64,000 nt of DNA from an uncultured Clostridium sp. (GTDB lineage: Bacteria > Bacillota_A > Clostridia > TANB77 > CAG-508), in the NCBI GenBank assembly GCA_947382445.1, contig CANCZH010000001.1:8618-72617 (forward strand), in the 5' to 3' direction. Both the position numbers and the translations under genes were made by a program. Shown piece after piece: positions 29,329 through 39,091 of this stretch. The notes below the pieces were generated by a model that saw nothing but the letters and a program-made list of their open reading frames with translations, did not search any database and was not told the origin of the DNA. Positions within the stretch are counted from its first letter, which is position 1. Each line of letters begins with the position of its first letter.

Positions 29329-29489
29329 ATAAAGGAGGAATAAGATACTAAGATGTTAGAAGAAATAGTGAATAAAAATTTGTTAAGAATTGAAAATAAC
29401 TTAAAAGAAATACCAGATATAGAATATATTTAAAATAATTAAAAACTCGGAAATACCGAATAGTTTAAATAATAAAAGGAGGAATATTT

Positions 29490-30452
29490 ATGAATTATGA
29501 ACCAATTTTTTTAGAACCAGAGTTTAAAGATTACATATGGGGTGGACAAAAGTTGAAAAATATTTTCAAAAAGAAAGTTAAAAATGAAGAATGTACAGCA
29601 GAAAGTTGGGAAATTTCTACAAATGAAAATGGAGAATCTACAATAAAAAATGGACAATATAAAGGTAAAACTTTAACACAAATATTTAATGAAAAAGAAA
29701 TAAGAGAAGACGTTTTTGGAACAAAATGCATGGGCTTAACTGAATTTCCTTTATTAGTTAAATTTATTGATGCTAATAAAAGCTTATCTGTACAAGTTCA
29801 TCCAGATAATGAATATGCGAGAAAATATGAGAATTCTTTAGGAAAGACAGAGATGTGGTATATTTTAGATTGTGAACCAGGAGCACAAATTATATGTGGT
29901 GTAAAACCTGGAGTTACTAAAGAGATTTTAAAAGAGTCTATGAACTCTGAAAAAATTGTAGAATGTTTAAATTATATTGATGTAGAAAAAGGAGATGCTA
30001 TTTATATTCCATCTGGAACTATTCATGCATTGCTTGGAAAAACATTAGTTGCAGAAGTTCAACAAAATAGTAATTTAACTTATCGTGTTTATGATTGGGG
30101 AAGAGTTGGAAAAGATGGAAAACCAAGAGAATTACATATCCAAAAAGCTTTAGATGTTATTGATACTGAGAAAACTCCACAAATTAAGAAAATTAATAAT
30201 AATGAAGTAAAAGTTAATATAGTAGATTCAGAGTTTTTTATAACAAATAAAATAAATGTAAATGGTAAATTTGAAGAAAATATTTCAAATGAATCTTTTA
30301 TAGCATTTGATGTAGTTGAAGGAAATGGAACTTTAAAAGTATTTGAACAAGTTTACGAAATAAATAAAGGTGATAGTTTTATAATCCCAGCATGTGCAGT
30401 AAAATATGAATTAAATGGAGAAATAGAGTTATTACAGTCATATGTATCATAA
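29490..30452 (+). CDS. manA: Mannose-6-phosphate isomerase, class I
   Basis: Zinc cupin interconverting mannose-6-P and fructose-6-P. 320 residues. Metal-site segments KFIDANKSLSVQVHPDNEYA (Gln and His ligands), GKTEMWYI (Glu) and IPSGTIHALLG (His) are all present. Ribosome binding site AAAGGAGG. A small hairpin (TCGG/CCGA) lies at 29448-29458 in the spacer. The gene marks the right edge of the accessory island. Confidence 0.94.
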   Translation: MNYEPIFLEPEFKDYIWGGQKLKNIFKKKVKNEECTAESWEISTNENGESTIKNGQYKGKTLTQIFNEKEIREDVFGTKCMGLTEFPLLVKFIDANKSLSVQVHPDNEYARKYENSLGKTEMWYILDCEPGAQIICGVKPGVTKEILKESMNSEKIVECLNYIDVEKGDAIYIPSGTIHALLGKTLVAEVQQNSNLTYRVYDWGRVGKDGKPRELHIQKALDVIDTEKTPQIKKINNNEVKVNIVDSEFFITNKINVNGKFEENISNESFIAFDVVEGNGTLKVFEQVYEINKGDSFIIPACAVKYELNGEIELLQSYVS

Positions 30453-30471
30453 TTATGGAGGAAAAATTATA

Positions 30472-30741
30472 ATGGATAATAAAGAATTAGAAAATGAGAT
30501 ATTAAAAATACAAGAAAGAAATAGAAGAGTGGAAATTGATAAAGAATGGGAAACAAGTTTAGTAAGAAAAATGTGTATATGTGTATTAACATATATAGTT
30601 GTAGTTATTTATTCATTAATAATAAATAAACTTAATAATGTATGGCTAAGCTCTTTAGTTCCAGTGATAGGTTTTACTTTATCAACATTATCACTTAAAA
30701 TAGTAAGAAATGTATGGGAGAATAGAAAAAATGCTAGATAA
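30472..30741 (+). CDS. Small two-helix membrane protein
   Basis: 89 residues from ATG 30472 (TGGAGGAAAA upstream). An acidic/basic N-terminal helix (~1-38) is followed by two membrane helices at about 40-58 and 64-80. Not recognised. It overlaps the start of the methyltransferase gene by 11 bases, implying coupling. Confidence 0.65.
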   Translation: MDNKELENEILKIQERNRRVEIDKEWETSLVRKMCICVLTYIVVVIYSLIINKLNNVWLSSLVPVIGFTLSTLSLKIVRNVWENRKNAR

Positions 30742-31345
30742 TAAAGGATTTGATTTATGGGCTAATGATTATGACTTAAGTGTTGGGATATCTGATGAAG
30801 ATAATTCTTATCCGTTTGCTGGTTATAAAAAGGTCCTAAATGAAATATATAATTGTGTTCTGAAAACTTCTTCAAAAAATGTATTAGATATTGGTTTTGG
30901 AACGGGAACACTTACAACAAAATTATATGAAAATGGCTGTAATATTTTTGGACAAGATTTTTCTAATAGAATGATTGAACTTGCTAAAATTAAGATGCCA
31001 AATGCAAAATTATTTAATGGAGATTTTTCAAAAGGATTAGTTAATGAAGTAAAAAATAAAAAGTATGATGCAATTATTGCTACTTATTCTTTACACCACT
31101 TAAATGATACAGAAAAAGTTGATTTTATAAATGAGTTATTATTGTTATTAAACGAAAATGGTAAAATTTATATTGGAGATATTGCATTTGAAACAAGAGA
31201 AGATTTAGAACATTGTAAAATGCAATGTGGAGATGGATGGGATACAGATGAGATATATTTTGTTTATGATGAAATAAAGCAATATTTCAAAAATATTGAA
31301 TTTATAAAATTTTCTCATTGTGCAGGTGTTATTAAAATTGGATAA
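30731..31345 (+). CDS. Class I SAM-dependent methyltransferase
   Basis: 204 residues from ATG 30731 (TGGGAGAA upstream). The N-terminal FDLWANDYD and the SAM motif NVLDIGFGTGTLTTKLYE are clear, with the acidic GQDFSNRMIELAKIKMP and post-motif segments ATYSLHHLND. Close to YrrT/UbiE-like small-molecule methyltransferases; substrate not predictable. Confidence 0.88.
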   Translation: MLDNKGFDLWANDYDLSVGISDEDNSYPFAGYKKVLNEIYNCVLKTSSKNVLDIGFGTGTLTTKLYENGCNIFGQDFSNRMIELAKIKMPNAKLFNGDFSKGLVNEVKNKKYDAIIATYSLHHLNDTEKVDFINELLLLLNENGKIYIGDIAFETREDLEHCKMQCGDGWDTDEIYFVYDEIKQYFKNIEFIKFSHCAGVIKIG

Positions 31346-31399
31346 ATAACTAGTTATATAAAACAATAAATAAAATATATTTTATAAAGAGATAAATAA

Positions 31400-31491
31400 T
31401 TGATATAATACTAGTTGTATGATATACTGTCACCAGTTTATTAAATATTAGAACTATGTTTAAATAATAATTTAAACCATTTTTTATTTGC
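31400..31491 (+). promoter_or_regulatory. dapD promoter and leader hairpin
   Basis: TTGATA (31400-31405) and TATACT (31423-31428) are 17 bases apart. About 25 bases into the predicted leader, GTTTAAAT pairs with ATTTAAAC (31458-31477), followed by CATTTTTTATTT. This looks like a weak intrinsic terminator inside the leader, so attenuation is possible. No lysine riboswitch or T-box was recognised in the ~125-base leader. Confidence 0.45.
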
Positions 31492-31557
31492 AGAGAACCT
31501 TAAAATTTGCAATAGTATATATAACAATATAGTTTCTCATAATAAGGAGGAAAAAAT

Positions 31558-32349
31558 ATGAAAAAATATGAAGAATTTCTAAAAAAAGAAGATGTAACAA
31601 GGGAAGAATTTTTACCATTATGGAAAGAGTTCAAAAATGACCTTAATCAAGGAAAAATAAGAGTAGCAGAAAAAATAGATGATGAGTGGCAAGTAAATAA
31701 ATGGGTTAAATCTTTTATTCTTCTTGGGTTTAAATATGGAAATATTGTACAATTTGAAGATGGTTATATAGATAAAGATACAATGGGAGAAAGAAAGGTT
31801 TCTCTTGATGAAAAAGTAAGAACGGTATCACCTACAACATCTATTAGAGATGGTGTTTACATAGGTCAAGGGGTAACATTTATGCCACCATGCTATACAA
31901 ATATTGGTGCATATATTGATAGTGGTTCTATGGTGGATTCTTTAGCATTAGTTGGTTCTTGTGCACAAATAGGAAAAAATGTTCATATAGGTGCAGGAGC
32001 AGTTATTGGTGGTGTCTTAGAACCTGTTGGTGCATATCCAGTTATAATTGAAGATAATGTTTTTATTGGTGCTGGTGCAATAATTACAGAGGGAGCAATA
32101 GTACAAAAAGGAGCTATTATTGGAGCTGGAGTAACAATAACTGGTAGTACACCTATATATGATATTTGCAATAATAGGGTAATTGTTCCAAACAATAAAG
32201 GACAGTTAGTTATTCCACAGGGAGCTGTTGTAGTACCTGGAACAAGAAAAAAAGAATCTGAATTTAAAGATGTTAGTTTAGCTATTAGTACACCACTTAT
32301 CGTAAAATATGATGGAAAAGTGGAACTTGAAGATGCGCTTAGACCATAA
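31558..32349 (+). CDS. dapD: Tetrahydrodipicolinate N-acyltransferase, DapD family
   Basis: Acylates tetrahydrodipicolinate in the lysine/diaminopimelate pathway. 263 residues with a left-handed beta-helix from about residue 95: RDGVYIGQGVTFMPPCYTNIGAY, GTMVDS-like SGSMVDSLALVGSCAQIGKNVHIG, and GGVLEPVGAYPVIIEDNVFIGAG. This is the DapD (succinyl-type) pattern rather than the DapH pattern, although the acyl donor cannot be certain. Ribosome binding site AAGGAGG. First gene of a dap cluster. Confidence 0.88.
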   Translation: MKKYEEFLKKEDVTREEFLPLWKEFKNDLNQGKIRVAEKIDDEWQVNKWVKSFILLGFKYGNIVQFEDGYIDKDTMGERKVSLDEKVRTVSPTTSIRDGVYIGQGVTFMPPCYTNIGAYIDSGSMVDSLALVGSCAQIGKNVHIGAGAVIGGVLEPVGAYPVIIEDNVFIGAGAIITEGAIVQKGAIIGAGVTITGSTPIYDICNNRVIVPNNKGQLVIPQGAVVVPGTRKKESEFKDVSLAISTPLIVKYDGKVELEDALRP

Positions 32350-32373
32350 GAATGAAAGTATAACGAAAATATT

Positions 32374-32400
32374 CCCCCGACGCATGTTTGGGGGCTTTAT
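32374..32400 (+). terminator. Terminator-like hairpin after dapD
   Basis: CCCCC pairs with GGGGG around a ~11-base loop and is followed by CTTTAT. It is one of the few GC-rich spots in the window; the T-run is short, so partial read-through into dapL is likely. Confidence 0.6.
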
Positions 32401-32425
32401 ATTAGAATAATAGGGGTAATTTATT

Positions 32426-33625
32426 ATGATAAAAGTAAATGAGAATTTTTTTCAACTAGAAGAAAACTATTTGTTTTCGAAAATTTTAGCAAAGAAACAA
32501 GAATATATATCTAAAAATCCTGACAAAGAAATTATAAATATGGGCGTTGGAGATGTTAGTTTACCATTAGTACCATGTGTTATAGATGCTATGCATAATG
32601 CGGTAGATGAGATGTCTAAAAAGGAGACATTTAGAGGCTATGGATTAGTAGAGGGATATAAGTTTTTAAGAGAAAAAATAAATGAAATTGATTATAAAAA
32701 TAGGGGAATACAAATTGAGGAAGATGAGATATTTATTTCAAATGGCTCAAAATGTGATTTAGGAAATATAGTTGATTTATTTTCTTCTACTAATACAGTA
32801 GCTATTGCGGATCCAGTATACCCAGTATACAGAGATACAAATATAATTGCAGGAAGAAATAAAATTGTTTATTTGAATGCTACTGAAGAAAATGGATTTT
32901 TACCTCAAATTCCAGAAGAAAAAGTAGATATGATTTATTTATGTTGTCCTAATAATCCAACAGGTGCTGTTTTTACAAAAGAGCAATTGAAAAAGTGGGT
33001 AGAATATGCAAAGCAAAATAAATCAATTATATTTTTTGATTCTGTATATGAAGTATTTATTACAGAGGATAATATACCACATAGCATTTATGAGATTGAT
33101 GGGGCAAAAGATGTAGCAATAGAATTTAGAAGTTTATCAAAACTTGCAGGTTTTACAGGTGTGAGATGTTCTTATATTGTTGTGCCAAAAGAACTAAAAG
33201 TATATACTGAAAAAGGTGAGGAAGTATCTTTAAATAAACTTTGGTATAGAAGACAAAGTGCTAAATTTGGTGGAGTATCTTATGTAGCACAACGTGGTGC
33301 AGAAGCTGTATATTCAAATGAGGGACAAAAACAAATAAAAGAAAATATTAAATATTATTTAGAAAATGCAGGTTATATAAAAGAAGAGTTAGAAAAGTTG
33401 GGACTTAAAGTTTATGGTGCAAAAAATTCTCCATACATATGGTTAAAAGTACCAAATGGTGAAAAATCTTGGGACTTTTTTGATAGACTTTTAAATGAAG
33501 CAGCCGTTATAGGAACACCAGGTGTTGGATTTGGAAGTTGTGGAGAGGGCTTCTTTAGACTTACAGCATTTGGAAGTAAAGAAAATTCAGTAGAAGCTAT
33601 TAGAAGATTAAAGCAAATAATCTAA
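32426..33625 (+). CDS. dapL: LL-diaminopimelate aminotransferase DapL
   Basis: PLP enzyme converting tetrahydrodipicolinate directly to LL-diaminopimelate. 399 residues. The DapL-specific N-terminus (KVNENFFQLEENYLFSKI), MGVGDVSLPL, KETFRGYGLVEGYKFLREKI, DPVYPVYRDTNI, CCPNNPTGAVF and the PLP lysine in FRSLSKLAGFTGVR are clear. It should bypass the acyl branch, yet a DapD-family gene and an M20 deacylase flank it. Confidence 0.93.
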   Translation: MIKVNENFFQLEENYLFSKILAKKQEYISKNPDKEIINMGVGDVSLPLVPCVIDAMHNAVDEMSKKETFRGYGLVEGYKFLREKINEIDYKNRGIQIEEDEIFISNGSKCDLGNIVDLFSSTNTVAIADPVYPVYRDTNIIAGRNKIVYLNATEENGFLPQIPEEKVDMIYLCCPNNPTGAVFTKEQLKKWVEYAKQNKSIIFFDSVYEVFITEDNIPHSIYEIDGAKDVAIEFRSLSKLAGFTGVRCSYIVVPKELKVYTEKGEEVSLNKLWYRRQSAKFGGVSYVAQRGAEAVYSNEGQKQIKENIKYYLENAGYIKEELEKLGLKVYGAKNSPYIWLKVPNGEKSWDFFDRLLNEAAVIGTPGVGFGSCGEGFFRLTAFGSKENSVEAIRRLKQII

Positions 33626-33664
33626 TTATTTGCTTTTATGAAATACAATTAGAAAGAGGTATAT

Positions 33665-34805
33665 ATGAATATAGATAGTTGTATTAGTGATTTAAAATCT
33701 CAAATGAAGATAGATAAAGAATTTTTTTGGAATCATCCAGAAGAAGAATTTAAAGAGATAGAAACTTCAAAATATATAATAAAAAGATTAAAAGAAATAG
33801 GATATGAAAATATAAAAACTAATGTTGCTAAAACAGGAGTAGTAGCTGAATTAGATGGAATAGAAAGTGGAGAATGTATATTGTTTAGAGCTGATATGGA
33901 TGCTGTTGTTATGGATAAAAATCATAGAACTAAGCATACATGTGGTCATGATGCTCATATGACTATATTGTTAGCACTTGCTAAAATTTTGATGAGTAAT
34001 AAAAATAATATTAAAGGTAAGGTTAAATTATTATTTCAGCCAGCTGAAGAAGGAGAAGGTGGAGCAAAACCTATGATAGAAGCTGGAGTTCTTGAAAATC
34101 CAAAAGTTGATAAAGTTTTTGCATTACATGTGTGGAGTGAAATAGATGAAGGAAAAATAGGAATAAAAGAGGGTGCTGTTATGGCATCAACTGATCCATT
34201 TTTAATTAATGTTATTGGAAAAGGCGGACATGCAGCGTTGCCAGAAAAATGTATTGACCCACTATATATTGCAAGTTATATAAATATTGCTTTAAAAGAA
34301 ATGATTAAAAGTGATGATTGTTTAAGCGGTAATGCAGTAGTTCGGAATAACAGCAATTAATGGTGGTAGTACTAATAATGTAATTCCAGATGAAGTTAAA
34401 TTGAAAGGAATTTGTAGAACTTTTGATAATGAATTACGAAAAGAACTTATAGAGAAAATTGAAAAAGAATGTACTAAAATTGCAGAAAGTATGAATGGAA
34501 AAATAGAGTTTAAACGTATTCTTGAATATCCAGCAGTTACAAATTCTAAAAATGAAGCTGAAGAAATAAAGAAAATTGCTGAAAAAATAGTTGGAAAAGA
34601 TAATGTGGTAACTGATTATAGAACTATGTGCGCTGAAGACTTTGCATTTTTCTTACAAGAAAGGCCAGGTTCTTTTATTTTTATTGGAAATAAGGGAGAA
34701 AATGTTGCTGCTCAACATAACGAAGAGTATTTCGTAAGTGAAAAGGCTATTTTACTTGGAGTACAGGTTATGTATGAAATTGCTAAAAAATATTTGTTTA
34801 AATAG
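33665..34805 (+). CDS. M20 amidohydrolase/N-acyl-diaminopimelate deacylase-like, needing a +1 shift at CGG 34343
   Basis: Metal-dependent M20D peptidase. Metal and catalytic motifs are visible: RADMDAV, HTCGHDAHM, FQPAEEGEGGA with the catalytic Glu, and LHVWSE. Frame 0 meets CGG 34343-34345 and would stop at TAA 34358. Skipping the C (GGA 34344) restores VVGITAINGGSTNNVIPDEVKL and continues through EDFAFFLQERPGSFIFIGN to 34805, 379 residues, the usual length. Its place after dapD and dapL suggests deacylation of N-acyl-LL-DAP, but related enzymes cleave other N-acyl amino acids. Confidence 0.85.
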
Positions 34806-34823
34806 TGAGTGGAATTTAAATAT

Positions 34824-36380
34824 ATGAAAGAAAATATAAAAGAATTTTTAAAAAAGAATAGTTCAAAAATATTATTAATTTTTATTTTAATAATAGGAAG
34901 TTTTGTAAGAGTGCATAATATTGGAGAGATGCCAAATGGACTCAATATAGATGAAGCTTCAAGTGGATATGATGCATTTTCTATACTAAAATATGGTGTT
35001 GACAGAAATGGAAATTCATTTCCTGTTGTTTTATATGCCTGGGGAAGTGGACAAAGTGTTTTATATTCAATTATTATGATTCCATTTGTGCTTTTGGGCG
35101 GACTTACTGAATTAACTATAAGACTTCCAATGGCTATAATTGGTTCAATTTCAATACTTATAATGTATGATTTACTTAAAAATGTATTTGAAAATAAAAA
35201 AAATGCATTAGTTGGAGCTTTCTTTTTTGCTATTTGTCCATGGCATATCATGAAAAGTAGATGGGGAATGGAGTGTAATTTATTCCCAGATATGATATTA
35301 CTTGCAGTATATTTACTTACTTTAGGAATAAAAAAGAAAAAAACGATTATGAAAGTTTTATCTTTTATAGTTCTTGGTATTTCAAGTTATTCGTATGCAA
35401 CTTCATATTTATTCTTACCTGTATTTGTATTTGGAATTTTAGGATATTTTATTTATAAAAAAGAAATTTCAGTAAAAAGGGCTATAATATATTTAGGAAT
35501 AGTATTTGTTATTTCAACACCACTTATAGTGTATCTTATTATAAATACTTTTGATTTAAACCAGATTTCTATATTTGGAATTACAATTCCTAGAATGAAA
35601 ATAAATAGATATGAAGAAATTTCAACAGTTTTTTCTGGAAACTTTTTTGAAAATTGTGTTGATAATTTATTAAGCCTAGTTAGATTAGTAATATTACAAT
35701 ATGATGAGCTAAACTGGAATGCACTTCCAAAGTATGGATTATATTATTCTGTTAGTATAATATTTTTTATAATAGGCATACGTGCTTCGATTAAGAAGTA
35801 TAGTAAAAATAAATATAACCAGATTATGAATATTTGGATGATTTCTTCAATTGTAGTTGCAGCTTTTTGTATAATAAATGTAAATCGTATAAATATTATA
35901 GTAATACCATGTGTTTATTATATAATTTTAGGATTATATGAAGTTTTTGAAAAATATAAAACTATGATACCATGTATATTAATTATTTATATTGTTTTAT
36001 TTATAGGATTTTGGAAAACATATAAAAATCAAGATTTTAATGAATATTATACATTTAATTCTGGATTAAAAGAACTTGTACAATATTGTGAAGAATCATC
36101 ATATGAGAATGTGTACTGTTATTATTCATTTAAAGAACCATTTATATATTTTATGTTTTATTCTGAATATGATGTAAATGATTATTTAAATACAGTTCAA
36201 TACTTTGACGAGAGTGGAACTTTTGATAATATAAAGGCTTTTGGAAAATATAAATTTTATTTGCCAGAAAATATTGAAGAAAATACGATGATAATTCTTC
36301 CAAAAGATGCTGAATTTAATTATAATGTTAAATATATAAGAAAAACTAATATTAATCAATTTAATATATATGAATTTTAA
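34824..36380 (+). CDS. PMT/ArnT-like membrane glycosyltransferase
   Basis: 518 residues with about 11 membrane helices. The first external loop carries NGLNIDEASSGYDAFSILKYGVDRNG, with the acidic residues typical of GT39/GT83-like polyprenyl-phosphate-sugar transferases. The ~90 C-terminal residues are soluble. The start is ATG 34824; GTG 34809 is an alternative. Second GT-C enzyme in the window; acceptor unknown. Confidence 0.78.
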   Translation: MKENIKEFLKKNSSKILLIFILIIGSFVRVHNIGEMPNGLNIDEASSGYDAFSILKYGVDRNGNSFPVVLYAWGSGQSVLYSIIMIPFVLLGGLTELTIRLPMAIIGSISILIMYDLLKNVFENKKNALVGAFFFAICPWHIMKSRWGMECNLFPDMILLAVYLLTLGIKKKKTIMKVLSFIVLGISSYSYATSYLFLPVFVFGILGYFIYKKEISVKRAIIYLGIVFVISTPLIVYLIINTFDLNQISIFGITIPRMKINRYEEISTVFSGNFFENCVDNLLSLVRLVILQYDELNWNALPKYGLYYSVSIIFFIIGIRASIKKYSKNKYNQIMNIWMISSIVVAAFCIINVNRINIIVIPCVYYIILGLYEVFEKYKTMIPCILIIYIVLFIGFWKTYKNQDFNEYYTFNSGLKELVQYCEESSYENVYCYYSFKEPFIYFMFYSEYDVNDYLNTVQYFDESGTFDNIKAFGKYKFYLPENIEENTMIILPKDAEFNYNVKYIRKTNINQFNIYEF

Positions 36381-36392
36381 AGGAGAGAAAAG

Positions 36393-39071
36393 ATGGATAA
36401 GCTACTAGTTGTGGATGGAAATAGTATAGTAAATAGAGCGTTTTACGGAATTATGAGTAGTAGAATGTTACAAACAGAAGATGGAACATATACTAATGCT
36501 GTATATGGTTTTTTAGCAATATTATTTAAGGAGTTAGATGAAATAAAACCTAAATATATGGCGGTTGCATTTGATTTAAAAGCACCTACTGCTAGACACA
36601 AAATGTATGATGGTTATAAAGCAACAAGAAAAGGCATGCCAGATGAACTAGCTGCTCAAATGCCAATTCTTAAAAATATTTTAAGAGCGATGAATATTAC
36701 TATAATAGAAAAAGAAGGGTATGAAGCTGATGATATTTTAGGTACTTTATCTCAAATGGGTGAAAAACAAGGATTAGAAGTAGCATTACTTACAGGTGAT
36801 AGAGACTCTTTCCAACTTGCAACTGATAAAGTTTCTATTTATCTTCCACGTACTAAGGCCGGAAAAACTGAAACAGATATATTTGATAAAAATAAAGTTT
36901 TGGAAGTATATGGTGTAGAACCAAAACAGATGATAGAAGTGAAAGGTTTGCAAGGAGATACTTCTGATAATATTCCTGGAGTTCCTGGTATAGGAGAAAA
37001 AACAGCATTATCAATAGTTAAAGAATATAAGACAATTGAGAATTTATATGAAGCAATTGAACAGGGAACTGATAATTTAAAAGGAAAACAAAGAGAAAAA
37101 ATAGTAGAAAATAGGGATTTGGCTTTTTTATCTAAAACTTTGGGAACTATAAATTTAGAAACACCATTAGAAGAGAAAATTGATGATTTGAAAATTAAAG
37201 AATGGAATAAACCTGAAGTATTAAAAATTTTTAAGGAATTACGTTTTAATAGATATATTGAAAGATTTAATTTAACAAATGAAGTTGTAGAAGAGAATGC
37301 AGAACAGGAAAAAATTGAATTTGAAAAATGTATTGTAAATGAAAAAGAATTTGAAGAACTTAAAAAGAAAATTGTTGATGATAAAGTTATATATTTTTAT
37401 ATTGAAACTGAAGAAAATAAAGATTCAATTGTAAAACTTTCAATTAAGTCAGTTAGTGTTTACAGAAAAGATGAAAATAAAGTTTATGATTATGCTACTA
37501 AAAATATAAATGATTTGAAAGATATTTTTGAAGATGAAAATATTTTAAAATGTAGTTATGATTTAAAAATTGTTTATATATTGGCAAAAGAAGCGAGAAT
37601 TTTACCTAAAAACTTTATGTTTGATATTCGTATTGCTGGATATTTATTAAATTCTACTACTAATTTATATTCTATTCCTAATTTAATGAAAATGTATTTA
37701 GATAAAGAAGTAGAAGAACCAGAAAAAGTTAATGAACAAATTAATTTATTTGAAGTTAAAGAAGAAAAGGGAGATGAAAAAGCATCAATTTATGCATATT
37801 GTGTAGGCAAATTACATGATATTCTAGAAAAAGAACTAGAAAAAAATGAAATGTTAGCTTTATTTAATGAAATAGAAATGCCAGTTTTAGAAGTATTAGC
37901 TGATATGCAATTTGAAGGAATGTATATTGATAAAGAAGAATTAGTTGAATATGGAAAAGAATTAAAGTTAAAGTTAGATTCTTTAACATCAGAAATTCAT
38001 GATTTAGCAGGAGAAGAATTTAATATAAATTCAACTAAACAATTAGGAGAGATTCTTTTTGAAAAATTAGGTTTACCAGTTGTTAAGAAAACTAAAAGTG
38101 GATATTCAACAGATGTTGAAACTTTAGAGAAATTGCAAGGTGAACATGAAATTATAGAAAAGATACTTGAATATAGACAACTTGCAAAACTAAATTCAAC
38201 TTATGTTGAAGGAATGATACCTTATATAAATGAGAAAACTGGAAGAATTCATTCATATTTTCATCAGACAGTTACTGCAACTGGAAGAATTAGTAGTACA
38301 GAACCAAACTTACAAAATATTCCTACAAGAATTGAAATAGGAAAGAAATTAAGAAAAATATTTAAACCAACTGATGGAAAGGTATTTTTAGATGCTGACT
38401 ATTCTCAAATAGAACTTAGAGTATTGGCACATGTATCTAAAGATGAAACTATGGTAGATAACTTTATTCATGATGAAGATATTCATGCTCAAGCTGCGTC
38501 AAGAGTTTTTGGCGTGCCATTAGAAGAAGTTACTAAAGAACTTAGAAGTAAAGCAAAAGCTGTTAATTTTGGAATAGTTTATGGAATAAGTGATTTTGGA
38601 TTAGCTGCTCAAATTAATACTTCTATAAAAGAGGCTAAACAATATATTGAACAATATTTAAAAAAATATAATGGCATTAAAACTTTTATGGACGATATTG
38701 TTGAGGAAGCAAAAGAAAAGGGATATATTGAAACTATGTATAAGAGAAGAAGATATATTCCAGAATTACAATCTAAAAATTTTATGGTTAGAAAATTTGG
38801 ATATAGAGTTGCTATGAATACTCCTATTCAAGGAACAGCTGCTGATATAATGAAAATAGCGATGATTAATGTTTATAATGAACTAAAAAGTAAAGGTTAT
38901 AAATCAAAGCTTGTACTTCAAGTTCATGATGAATTGCTTATTGAAACTGATAAACCAGAGTTAGAGGATGTTAAAAAAATATTAGTATCTTGCATGGAAA
39001 ATGCTTCTAAATTGGTAGTTCCTTTAAAAGTTGATGTTGCACAAGGAAATGACTGGTATGAAGCAAAATAG
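36393..39071 (+). CDS. polA: DNA polymerase I
   Basis: Repair and Okazaki-fragment polymerase. 892 residues: 5' nuclease domain (~1-290; LLVVDGNSIVNRAFYG, AVAFDLKAPTARH, DTSDNIPGVPGIGEKTA), a degenerate 3'-5' exonuclease domain (~310-480; the exonuclease acidic motifs are not intact) and the family A polymerase domain (GRISSTEPNLQNIPTR, DADYSQIELRVLAH, KAVNFGIVYGISDFGLA, VLQVHDELLIE). Ribosome binding site AAGGAGAG. Confidence 0.97.
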   Translation: MDKLLVVDGNSIVNRAFYGIMSSRMLQTEDGTYTNAVYGFLAILFKELDEIKPKYMAVAFDLKAPTARHKMYDGYKATRKGMPDELAAQMPILKNILRAMNITIIEKEGYEADDILGTLSQMGEKQGLEVALLTGDRDSFQLATDKVSIYLPRTKAGKTETDIFDKNKVLEVYGVEPKQMIEVKGLQGDTSDNIPGVPGIGEKTALSIVKEYKTIENLYEAIEQGTDNLKGKQREKIVENRDLAFLSKTLGTINLETPLEEKIDDLKIKEWNKPEVLKIFKELRFNRYIERFNLTNEVVEENAEQEKIEFEKCIVNEKEFEELKKKIVDDKVIYFYIETEENKDSIVKLSIKSVSVYRKDENKVYDYATKNINDLKDIFEDENILKCSYDLKIVYILAKEARILPKNFMFDIRIAGYLLNSTTNLYSIPNLMKMYLDKEVEEPEKVNEQINLFEVKEEKGDEKASIYAYCVGKLHDILEKELEKNEMLALFNEIEMPVLEVLADMQFEGMYIDKEELVEYGKELKLKLDSLTSEIHDLAGEEFNINSTKQLGEILFEKLGLPVVKKTKSGYSTDVETLEKLQGEHEIIEKILEYRQLAKLNSTYVEGMIPYINEKTGRIHSYFHQTVTATGRISSTEPNLQNIPTRIEIGKKLRKIFKPTDGKVFLDADYSQIELRVLAHVSKDETMVDNFIHDEDIHAQAASRVFGVPLEEVTKELRSKAKAVNFGIVYGISDFGLAAQINTSIKEAKQYIEQYLKKYNGIKTFMDDIVEEAKEKGYIETMYKRRRYIPELQSKNFMVRKFGYRVAMNTPIQGTAADIMKIAMINVYNELKSKGYKSKLVLQVHDELLIETDKPELEDVKKILVSCMENASKLVVPLKVDVAQGNDWYEAK

Positions 39072-39091
39072 CAGAAGAAAGGAATTAACTT

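Noticed and set aside
29353..29433. 26-residue open frame between the GGCT-like gene and manA
   Set aside because: An AAAGGAGG lies upstream but about 16 bases away, the peptide has no recognisable features, and it may be a remnant.
31435..31557. Lysine riboswitch or T-box before dapD
   Set aside because: The leader is too short for a lysine riboswitch and no T-box sequence could be found.
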